Below are positions 1 to 5,402 of a stretch of DNA of 9,564 nt, one piece after another; the first letter of the stretch is position 1, and every line of letters begins with the position of its first letter. Origin of the DNA: Thermoplasmatales archaeon (GTDB taxonomy: Archaea > Thermoplasmatota > E2 > DHVEG-1); assembly GCA_023140035.1 (NCBI GenBank), contig JAGLML010000038.1, positions 1-9,564 on the forward strand. Direction: 5' to 3'. The translations under genes were made by a program, and so were the position numbers. Under the pieces are notes generated by a model, which saw only the letters and a program-made list of their open reading frames with translations, searched no databases and had not been told where the DNA came from.

Positions 1-35
1 CTGATATATTTGTTTATCCCTGCCAATGGGTAGTA

Positions 36-44
36 TTTATATAA
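36..44 (+). promoter_or_regulatory. TATA box of the propeller/PKD protein gene
   Basis: TTTATATAA is a good archaeal TATA box. With the usual spacing of about 25-27 bases from box centre to transcription start, the RNA should begin near base 64-67. That lies downstream of the first in-frame TTG at 52, which therefore cannot be the start if this is the promoter. Confidence 0.65.
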
Positions 45-68
45 CACGTCTTTGATAGATATTAGTAT

Positions 69-75
69 GGGAGGT
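69..75 (+). promoter_or_regulatory. Strong Shine-Dalgarno site that sets the start of the propeller protein
   Basis: GGGAGGT ends six bases before the TTG codon at 82, which is close to ideal spacing. It lies inside the coding frame if translation begins at the ATG at 67 or the TTG at 52, so it argues for the TTG at 82. Confidence 0.6.
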
Positions 76-81
76 AAAACA

Positions 82-2079
82 TTGGTTAAGAACACTCTTG
101 TTTTTGGTATCATAGTGTTGTTTATCGTTTCAGCAGTCAGTCCTATGGTTATAGGATTAAAATCAGATACCGTTGATGTTGAGAGAGATGAGTTGTTAGA
201 TGACTTGGCTTTCTATTGCCTTGATGCAAGTGGTGGCAATGCAAAGCATGAGTATTATGAGGAGCAGATGCTCAAGGATTATTCTAATGATAATCTAGAT
301 ATTATTGTTGGAAATGTAGTACAATCAGTAGAACCTTTACCAAGTATATCATCTAATGGTCCGATGAACTCATCGTGGCCGATGAAATGCCATGATAACT
401 GTCATACAAGTCGGAGTCCCTATAGCACTGCTGATAACCCCAGTGATGAGATATGGAGATATAAAACAAGTGATTGGGTTGAGGGAGGTCCAATTATCGA
501 TGATGATGGTACCATTTATTTTGGGGATTTTGACGGTTATCTTTACGCTCTTAATCCAGATGGTACTAAAAAATGGACATATAAAACAGATGGGTGGATT
601 TCATCTGCTCCTGCTCTTGCTGAAGATGGGACACTCTATGTTGGTTCATGGGATTGTAAATTATATGCATTTAATCCTGATGGAACACTGAAATGGAATG
701 TTGGTGCTTCTGGTGGTTCAATTGCTTCTTCTCCTGCTATAGCCGATGATGGTACTATCTATTTTGGAACGATGAGAGGATTTGATAAAGGTGATATAAT
801 AGCGGTTAATCCAAATGGCACAGTAAAATGGGTTTATCCTACAGGATATTACATCACCTCTGACCCTGCAATTGGTGATGATGGTACGGTCTATATTGGT
901 TCTGGTGACACATATTTCTATGCTATGAACCCCAACGGTACACTCAAGTGGCAATTCAAAACAGGACACTATATAAAAGGTCCAGCATCCATAGCAGATG
1001 ATGATACCATATACATAGGCTCTTGGGATGATTATCTCTATGCTCTTTATCCAAACAATGGAACAATGAAATGGAAATGCAAAGTAGGTTATGGAACAGA
1101 AACAAACCCTTCAATTGCAAATGATGGTACGATTTATGTTGGTGGTGACAAGCTTTGGGCTATTTATCCAAATGGGACGATGAGGTGGGTTTTTAATTTG
1201 GGACAGGATAGACATATCCATACGTCCTCTCCTGCAATCTCTGCTGATGGAACAATTTATGTGGGTGTAAACATTGGTAGTGATGCCGGAGGTGAGATTC
1301 TTGCTATCAATCCCGATGGTACTGAACGATGGCGAAAAAGAATTGCGGGTTGGGCAGTTGAATCATCTCCATGTATTGGTGAAGATGGAACAATATATGT
1401 AGGTTCAACTTATGATATGAGTGAGGGCTATCTCTATGCATTTGGAAGAGGAGAGTTAGAGGCAGATGCAGGTGGACCACATTATGGTTTAATCAATTTG
1501 CCTGTGCAATTCTATGGTTCTGCTACTGGTGGGTATCCACCGTATAGTTGGTTTTGGGATTTCGGAGATGGCAACGTATCAGATGAACAGAACCTCACAC
1601 ACATTTATACCTATCCTGGAAACTTTACGGTTATGTTGACTGTTACTGATGATAGTGGCAACACGTCTGATGATTCTACTTGGGCTTGGATACAAGAATC
1701 GAATGACCCACCAAATAAACCGATTATAGATGGTGAGACAAACGGTGAAGTAGGGCAATCCTATGATTATACTTTTGAAACGACAGACCCGGAAGGACTA
1801 CAAATCTGGTATTATATTGAATGGGGAGACGATACAAATACTGGTTGGATTGGACATTATCCTTCTGGTGAAGAGATTACTAAATCACATTCATGGTCTG
1901 AAAAGGATACTTATACTATTCGTTGTAAAGCCAAAGATCCCTATGAAGCTGAGAGCGAGTGGGGTGAACTTGATGTCACCATGCCGATGAACCAGCAATC
2001 ACAGTACTGGTGGTTTTTACAGTTCTTACAGAATCATCCACGGATGTTTCCGATAATAAGACAAATACTGGGGCTATAA
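82..2079 (+). CDS. Secreted PQQ-like beta-propeller protein with PKD-type domains
   Basis: This is probably an exported or cell-surface protein with a binding or structural role; no catalytic site is recognisable. With the TTG start at 82 it has about 665 residues. Residues 1-25 are a signal peptide or membrane anchor (MVKNTLVFGIIVLFIVSAVS). Residues ~121-456 hold eight repeats, each with a D-G-T-[IVL]-Y-[VIF]-G strand and usually an N-P-[DN]-G-T-x-[KR]-W turn, which is the PQQ-like/quinoprotein propeller pattern. Residues ~458-538 are a PKD domain (WDFGDG, later HIYTYPGNFTVMLTVTD). Residues ~544-633 form a second Ig/PKD-like domain (YIEWGDDT, SEWGELDV). A short aromatic and Arg/Leu-rich tail ends FPIIRQILGL. 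A leaderless start at ATG 67 is the main alternative. Proteins of this architecture are common in uncultured Thermoplasmata (recollection). The true ligand is unknown. Confidence 0.88.
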   Translation: MVKNTLVFGIIVLFIVSAVSPMVIGLKSDTVDVERDELLDDLAFYCLDASGGNAKHEYYEEQMLKDYSNDNLDIIVGNVVQSVEPLPSISSNGPMNSSWPMKCHDNCHTSRSPYSTADNPSDEIWRYKTSDWVEGGPIIDDDGTIYFGDFDGYLYALNPDGTKKWTYKTDGWISSAPALAEDGTLYVGSWDCKLYAFNPDGTLKWNVGASGGSIASSPAIADDGTIYFGTMRGFDKGDIIAVNPNGTVKWVYPTGYYITSDPAIGDDGTVYIGSGDTYFYAMNPNGTLKWQFKTGHYIKGPASIADDDTIYIGSWDDYLYALYPNNGTMKWKCKVGYGTETNPSIANDGTIYVGGDKLWAIYPNGTMRWVFNLGQDRHIHTSSPAISADGTIYVGVNIGSDAGGEILAINPDGTERWRKRIAGWAVESSPCIGEDGTIYVGSTYDMSEGYLYAFGRGELEADAGGPHYGLINLPVQFYGSATGGYPPYSWFWDFGDGNVSDEQNLTHIYTYPGNFTVMLTVTDDSGNTSDDSTWAWIQESNDPPNKPIIDGETNGEVGQSYDYTFETTDPEGLQIWYYIEWGDDTNTGWIGHYPSGEEITKSHSWSEKDTYTIRCKAKDPYEAESEWGELDVTMPMNQQSQYWWFLQFLQNHPRMFPIIRQILGL

Positions 2080-2081
2080 AA

Positions 2082-2105
2082 CCAAGGAAGTATTGATTCC
2101 CTTGG
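2082..2105 (+). terminator. Hairpin just behind the propeller gene
   Basis: CCAAGGAA (2082-2089) pairs with TTCC plus TTGG (2097-2105), leaving one bulged C at 2101 and a 7-base loop. It starts two bases after the stop codon. No T-run follows, so it may be a 3'-end stabiliser or processing site rather than a terminator. Confidence 0.35.
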
Positions 2106-2212
2106 ACATAAGGCAATTCTGAAGACAGCTATTCATGTAAACAAGCACGTACATCATCTTCTGAATATCTCAATTAAGATGCATATGCAGGTGAATATAC
2201 ATACATACGATA

Positions 2213-2220
2213 CTTTATTA
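2213..2220 (+). promoter_or_regulatory. Possible TATA box of the winged-helix gene
   Basis: CTTTATTA is centred about 41 bases before the ATG at 2258. It would start transcription near 2243 and leave a leader of about 15 bases containing GGAG at 2249-2252. A second AT-rich motif, TTTAAATA at 2238-2245, looks too close to the start codon. Confidence 0.4.
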
Positions 2221-2257
2221 AAATGAGGTATCATATGTTTAAATAACTGGAGATGGG

Positions 2258-2593
2258 ATGCAAGATAGCGATGGGACAGTTACTTCCCCAGATATACTGA
2301 GACCTCTTGTTATACGGTCACTAAGGAGAAGTAATGTTAGGAAAAAGATTGCAGAGTATCTTTTCGATATTAGTCCAAGTGGAAGTTATACCTCTGAGAT
2401 TGCATATAATGTTAAAACAACCCCAACAAACGTTATCGGTGCCATCAGAGGAATGAATTTCAGGTATAGAGAGGATGAATCGCTTATCGGTCTGAACATT
2501 GTTGAGCAGATAAGCGGTGGGAAAAACATCAAACTTTACAAACTCACTGATTTTGGAAAAGAGATAATTGAATCAATGAAAGATAGAAGATAA
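2258..2593 (+). CDS. Small winged-helix DNA-binding protein, putative transcription regulator
   Basis: This 111-residue protein has the pattern of a single winged-helix domain and probably binds DNA. Helix 1 is ~20-37 (SLRRSNVRKKIAEYLFDI), a second helix is ~45-51 (TSEIAYNV), and the likely recognition helix is ~54-66 (TPTNVIGAIRGMN). A wing of two strands follows (~78-84 LIGLNIV and ~92-97 KLYKLT), and a final helix begins DFGKEIIE. There is no sensor domain, metal site or membrane segment, so the signal it responds to cannot be read. The ATG at 2258 is supported by GGAG five bases upstream. The gene is convergent with the small barrel-protein gene (8 bases between stop codons) and seems to be transcribed alone. 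Archaeal families of this type are usually annotated only as predicted HTH regulators. Confidence 0.75.
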   Translation: MQDSDGTVTSPDILRPLVIRSLRRSNVRKKIAEYLFDISPSGSYTSEIAYNVKTTPTNVIGAIRGMNFRYREDESLIGLNIVEQISGGKNIKLYKLTDFGKEIIESMKDRR

Positions 2594-2601
2594 ATAATTG
2601 T

Positions 2602-2817
2602 TCAAACTTTTTTCTCTTGTTCCTTCGGCTTTATCGCAACTATTGTCTTTATATTTAGCATCCCTAAACCTTGCTTAGATTCAATTGTTATGAACCCTCC
2701 ATCATGGTCAACTTCTTTAATGATGCCAGTAATCACATTAGCTTTTTCCTCCCCTGGTTCCTTAGTAACAATTTTACAGTATCTACCTACACATTTATTC
2801 AAAATATTTTCCGCCAT
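2602..2817 (-). CDS. Small beta-barrel protein, LSm/SH3-like, possible nucleic-acid binder
   Basis: The preferred start, ATG at 2817, gives 71 residues beginning MAENILNKCVGRYCKIV. The sequence alternates short strands with turns: GRYCKIVTK, then NVITGIIKEVD, GGFITIES and LNIKTIVAIKPK. This resembles a small Sm-like or SH3-like barrel (strand-G-x-I-x-x-V-D-x-strand, then an I-x-x-I-V-x-I closing strand). The canonical Sm1/Sm2 signature residues are not clear, so an RNA-binding role is only an inference. A longer frame begins at a TTG at 2850, but the minus-strand TATA box near 2858-2865 places transcription start near 2836, inside that extension. A purine-rich GGAGAGAG (2826-2833) lies in the leader. 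An upstream element shared with the 74-residue membrane-protein gene sits in front of the TATA box. Confidence 0.65.
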   Translation of the reverse strand: MAENILNKCVGRYCKIVTKEPGEEKANVITGIIKEVDHDGGFITIESKQGLGMLNIKTIVAIKPKEQEKKV

Positions 2818-2857
2818 CTCAACAACTCTCTCCGTGATAATATTTGTCAATATGACT

Positions 2858-2865
2858 ATTTATAA
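2858..2865 (-). promoter_or_regulatory. TATA box of the small barrel-protein gene
   Basis: Read on the minus strand this is TTATAAAT, 41-48 bases ahead of the ATG at 2817. Predicted transcription start is near 2836, giving a leader of about 19 bases. Confidence 0.6.
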
Positions 2866-2871
2866 GTATCG

Positions 2872-2887
2872 TGTCAAAATGTCAAAA
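2872..2887 (-). promoter_or_regulatory. Upstream promoter element TTTTGACATTTTGACA
   Basis: On the minus strand this is a tandem TTTTGACA pair ending six bases before the TATA box. A 15/16 match occurs at 8384-8399, also just ahead of a TATA box. The position suits a BRE-adjacent activator or regulator site; no family is assigned. Confidence 0.5.
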
Positions 2888-2904
2888 ATGAATAAGTCGT
2901 CATA

Positions 2905-2920
2905 AATTTACTGGTAAATT
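2905..2920. repeat. Palindrome AATTTACTGGTAAATT
   Basis: Seven-base arms AATTTAC and GTAAATT flank a two-base centre. The core TTTACTNGTAAA recurs at 3037-3048. It lies upstream of the barrel-protein promoter and could be an operator for a dimeric regulator (inference). Confidence 0.55.
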
Positions 2921-3003
2921 GCAGTTCCCGTCCCGAAGAGAACAAGCAAGCCTAAAAATATTAATAATGTAATCAATTATTTATCATCAGTCACCAAGCA
3001 TCA

Positions 3004-3022
3004 CCCGTCAACCGTCAACGGG
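3004..3022. repeat. Tandem heptamer inside a small hairpin
   Basis: CCCGTCAACCGTCAACGGG holds two back-to-back copies of CCGTCAA (3005-3011, 3012-3018). Its ends, CCCGT and ACGGG, are also inverted repeats that could form a 5-bp stem. The reverse complement heptamer TTGACGG appears again at 8735-8741. Confidence 0.4.
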
Positions 3023-3034
3023 AGAAAATAATTA

Positions 3035-3050
3035 ATTTTACTAGTAAAAT
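3035..3050. repeat. Perfect 16-bp palindrome ATTTTACTAGTAAAAT
   Basis: The sequence is identical to its reverse complement and shares the core TTTACTNGTAAA with the palindrome at 2905-2920. The two centres are 130 bases apart. It lies in the stretch between the integrase 3' end and the barrel-protein promoter. Confidence 0.6.
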
Positions 3051-3138
3051 GGTGTTCAAATCCCTTTACGAGCATCTAATCTACGAAATAATTTCTCATT
3101 TTCAACAAAGAGGTGGGTTGACTTTTTCTATTGATTTT

Positions 3139-3159
3139 TTAAGTCACAGCATGACTTAA
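3139..3159 (-). terminator. Hairpin directly behind the integrase gene
   Basis: TTAAGTCA (3139-3146) and TGACTTAA (3152-3159) form a perfect 8-bp stem with a 5-base loop, beginning five bases past the integrase stop codon. On the integrase RNA strand it is followed by A-rich rather than U-rich sequence; the T-run lies on the opposite strand at 3135-3140. It may be a 3'-end structure, or a recombinase-related site. Confidence 0.4.
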
Positions 3160-3164
3160 CTCGG

Positions 3165-4286
3165 CTATTTTTGATTCTGTTTGTTCTGTAGCATATCCCA
3201 ATGATTGGCCATCATATTCATCATTTCCATTCTAAAATGAGGGTCATCTATTATCTTCTGAAAATTTCCCATTTCTGATTTTATCGTTTTCATCTCTTTC
3301 TTTAAGTAATAGATCTCTTCATCTTTTTCTTCGATTCGTTCTTCCAGATCCTTTGTATCTATCGCTGTTTCAAATACTGTTACTGTGTGTTCACCTTTCT
3401 TGTACATCTCTCCTAGTTGTCTTTCGTCATATCTCCGATATACCTCGGTTAAGTAACCTTCATGTCCCATTATAGCCTCTACTAAGTCTACCGGTATCTC
3501 TAAGCTCATACGCGTCCTAAAATATTTTCTGAGGCTATGAATGTGCATTTTATATCTATTAGTAGTCGGATCTCTTTCATCATAACCCGCCTTCTTGATT
3601 AATCTCAACCAACTAATTCTTGCAACATCATATTCAAATGGAAAAACTGTATCATCTTCAATAGTCTTATTATAATGTCTAAAATAATTCCTATTAACTA
3701 TCGTTTTAAGATAAGAATCTCTTTCTTTAAACCATGCTTTAAGTGTTTCCGTAGCTTCATTGCTGATAAATGCATATCTCCAATTGCCTGTCTTGGTTGT
3801 TTCAGCCCTAACTTTGATACATGTTGGGGTTGATTCAAAGTCCACATCAGATATTTTCAATTTCAATAATTCTTCTATTCTCATACCTGATGAGCTTGAG
3901 CATAAAAACAGGGCTCTATCTTTAGTCGTTCCATGTTGTAATATTTCTTTTAATTCCCTATTTGTGGGAACTGCATCTATCGTTACTGCCCTTGTTCCAT
4001 GAATCCTATTGTTTATTGTCTTCCAGAGTTTCTTCTTCGGTTCAATTTCATTCCATTCAAGAAACGATCTGATTACCGATATATTATGTCTAATAGACTT
4101 TGGTGGTTTTCCTTTTAATGCTTGAAAAAATTTCCATACATCATTCTCATAATCATTCAAAGATTTGCTTTTAATAAAATACTTATCCGGATTATCTTCG
4201 ATAACTCTAAAAAACTTGTTAAGCGTAGATTTATAGGCACTTTGAGCCCCATTTAAAGTCAATAGAAATTCTTCAATTTTTACCAT
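3165..4286 (-). CDS. Tyrosine recombinase / phage-type integrase with coiled-coil tail
   Basis: This protein cuts and rejoins DNA through a covalent phosphotyrosine intermediate. With ATG 4286 it has 373 residues. An N-terminal SAM-like, core-binding domain spans ~1-100 and the catalytic domain ~105-300. The catalytic set is complete: R136 (GMRIEELL), K165 (TTKTGNW), H250 and R253 (HSLRKYF), H275 (MGHEG) and Y283 (TEVYRRYD; Y286 is the alternative). Residues ~311-345 are a charged coiled coil, followed by a Met-rich end, an extension that XerA/XerD-type proteins lack. The longer frame starts at a TTG at 4304, near the predicted transcription start; GGTG lies six bases before the ATG at 4286, so that start is preferred. 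It is transcribed divergently from nop5. It could be the remnant of an integrated element or a resident recombinase. Confidence 0.9.
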   Translation of the reverse strand: MVKIEEFLLTLNGAQSAYKSTLNKFFRVIEDNPDKYFIKSKSLNDYENDVWKFFQALKGKPPKSIRHNISVIRSFLEWNEIEPKKKLWKTINNRIHGTRAVTIDAVPTNRELKEILQHGTTKDRALFLCSSSSGMRIEELLKLKISDVDFESTPTCIKVRAETTKTGNWRYAFISNEATETLKAWFKERDSYLKTIVNRNYFRHYNKTIEDDTVFPFEYDVARISWLRLIKKAGYDERDPTTNRYKMHIHSLRKYFRTRMSLEIPVDLVEAIMGHEGYLTEVYRRYDERQLGEMYKKGEHTVTVFETAIDTKDLEERIEEKDEEIYYLKKEMKTIKSEMGNFQKIIDDPHFRMEMMNMMANHWDMLQNKQNQK

Positions 4287-4303
4287 TATCAACACCGTTT
4301 TCA

Positions 4304-4339
4304 AACAACCTTAATATCAATATAGTATAAAAGGTTGTT
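4304..4339. promoter_or_regulatory. Inverted repeat spanning the integrase promoter
   Basis: AACAACCTT (4304-4312) and AAGGTTGTT (4331-4339) are perfect 9-bp inverted repeats separated by 18 bases. The inner arm overlaps the integrase TATA box and the other lies at the predicted transcription start, the layout expected of an operator. Autoregulation by the integrase is possible but not shown. Confidence 0.5.
4326..4333 (-). promoter_or_regulatory. TATA box of the integrase gene
   Basis: On the minus strand this is CTTTTATA, about 40-47 bases ahead of the ATG at 4286. Predicted transcription start is near 4303. A second AT-rich box (TTTAAATATATG on the minus strand, 4355-4366) could drive a longer leader. 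Confidence 0.5.
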
Positions 4340-4390
4340 GTCAATAGCGTTTACATATATTTAAAATCTATTCAACTTGGCCACAGTGAT

Positions 4391-4398
4391 TTTTATAT
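4391..4398 (+). promoter_or_regulatory. TATA box of nop5
   Basis: TTTTATAT is about 55-60 bases ahead of the ATG at 4452. Predicted start near 4420 leaves a leader of about 30 bases without a clear Shine-Dalgarno site but with a small GGAT...ATCC hairpin at 4425-4438. Confidence 0.5.
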
Positions 4399-4451
4399 GT
4401 TATTATCGTAAACTTGATTAAAAAGGATGCTTTTATCCATTATGATTTGTA

Positions 4452-5336
4452 ATGTATCTTGTTACAAAATGGTTCGGCACGTTTCTCTGTGATAAAAGAG
4501 GAATAAAAAAAGAAATTCTCTTTCCAAAAGACGAAAGGGAAATAGTAAAAAGATTAAGAAAAATGGAAAAAAATAACATACTGCCTGAAGAAAGGAAAAT
4601 TGCAAAAGATGTTAAAGTAATAGTGACTGAGAAGCGATTGCAAAAAATTGGGGAATATACCAATTCGGATCCATTTTTAAAAGAAATAAATATTGAACCC
4701 AAGGACTATGGTTTTTCTCAAGATTTATTCCATAAAATTTCAATAGCATTGGCTCAAAATAAGGTTGAGGAACGATTAAAGTCAGAAGATTTGCAAATAA
4801 TTCAAATGGTAAATGCACTTGATGATCTTATACAAACGTCTAATTTGCTTTCTGAGCGCCTAAATCGTTGGTCGATTATTCCGACACCGGAAGAGAAAAT
4901 TAAGCCTCTTGAAAATACATTGTTTACAGTGGATGAGGAAATAAAAAGATTGGAAAAACAAATAGACATTGATATGAATAAAATTGCTCCCAATATAAGC
5001 AAAATAGTTGGATCTTTGATAGGTGCACGATTAATATCACTTGCGGGGGGAATACAAAAGCTTGCATTTCTGCCTGCTTCTACGGTTCAAATTTTAGGTG
5101 CTGAAAAAGCGCTTTTTAGATTTAAGAAAGAGGGAGGTAAACCGCCAAAACATGGAGTAATATTCCAGTATCCGTTAGTAAACAGATCTCCAAAGACAGA
5201 AAGGGGAAAAATCGCACGTTTGCTGGCAAATAAAATTGCGATGGCGGTAAAAGCAGACGTATTCACAAAGAGAGACATCTCAAATGATCTAAAAGAAGAT
5301 CTAGATAAAAGGATAAAAGAGATCAGAAATAAGTAA
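4452..5336 (+). CDS. nop5: Nop5/Nop56-family C/D-box sRNP core protein
   Basis: In archaea Nop5 bridges L7Ae-bound C/D-box guide RNA and fibrillarin in the complex that 2'-O-methylates rRNA and tRNA. This copy has 294 residues. Residues 1-~80 are the fibrillarin-binding domain. Residues ~95-172 are the helical region, including NLLSERL at 131-137. Residues ~176-275 are the Nop domain, with the signature GARLISLAGG (191-200), LPASTVQILGAEKALFRF (207-224), KPPKHGVIFQYPLV (230-243) and RGKIARLLANKIAMAVKAD (251-269). A short charged tail follows. The coiled-coil hairpin after NLLSERL is shorter than in long archaeal Nop5 proteins (recollection), though short family members exist. The ATG at 4452 is the first possible start, since a TGA lies in frame at 4443. 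No fibrillarin gene is adjacent in this window. trkH follows after 66 bases and could be cotranscribed. Confidence 0.9.
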   Translation: MYLVTKWFGTFLCDKRGIKKEILFPKDEREIVKRLRKMEKNNILPEERKIAKDVKVIVTEKRLQKIGEYTNSDPFLKEINIEPKDYGFSQDLFHKISIALAQNKVEERLKSEDLQIIQMVNALDDLIQTSNLLSERLNRWSIIPTPEEKIKPLENTLFTVDEEIKRLEKQIDIDMNKIAPNISKIVGSLIGARLISLAGGIQKLAFLPASTVQILGAEKALFRFKKEGGKPPKHGVIFQYPLVNRSPKTERGKIARLLANKIAMAVKADVFTKRDISNDLKEDLDKRIKEIRNK

Positions 5337-5362
5337 AAATATAAGGTAGTTGTTGTTTTCTT

Positions 5363-5390
5363 GTTTAAATGAATGGTTTGGTAAAGGAGA
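5363..5390 (+). promoter_or_regulatory. Possible trkH promoter and ribosome site
   Basis: TTTAAAT (5364-5370) is a weak TATA candidate that would start transcription near 5392. GGAGA (5386-5390) ends 12 bases before the ATG at 5403, which is long spacing. Cotranscription from the nop5 promoter is equally plausible. Confidence 0.3.
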
Positions 5391-5402
5391 GACATAAGAG
5401 AC

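Noticed and set aside
392..691. 99-codon plus-strand frame inside the propeller gene
   Set aside because: It is an out-of-frame reading of the repeated propeller codons with no ribosome site.
2115..2167. Possible large stem-loop with TTCTGAA repeats behind the propeller gene
   Set aside because: The arms pair only with a mismatch and the inner stem is four bases. I see no conserved RNA family and would not call an RNA gene.
2671..2905. Two plus-strand open frames opposite the small barrel-protein gene
   Set aside because: They have no promoter or ribosome site and overlap the minus-strand gene, which has a TATA box, an upstream element and a protein-like strand pattern.
3051..3076. tRNA 3'-end-like stretch GTTCAAATCC near the integrase
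   Set aside because: The T-loop resembles a tRNA, but the T-stem has two mismatches, no acceptor, D-arm or anticodon arm is found upstream, and the discriminator is not followed by CCA. A decayed att remnant is possible but unsupported.
4425..4438. GGAT...ATCC hairpin in the nop5 leader as a riboswitch or RNA element
   Set aside because: A four-base stem is too weak to support a regulatory RNA call.
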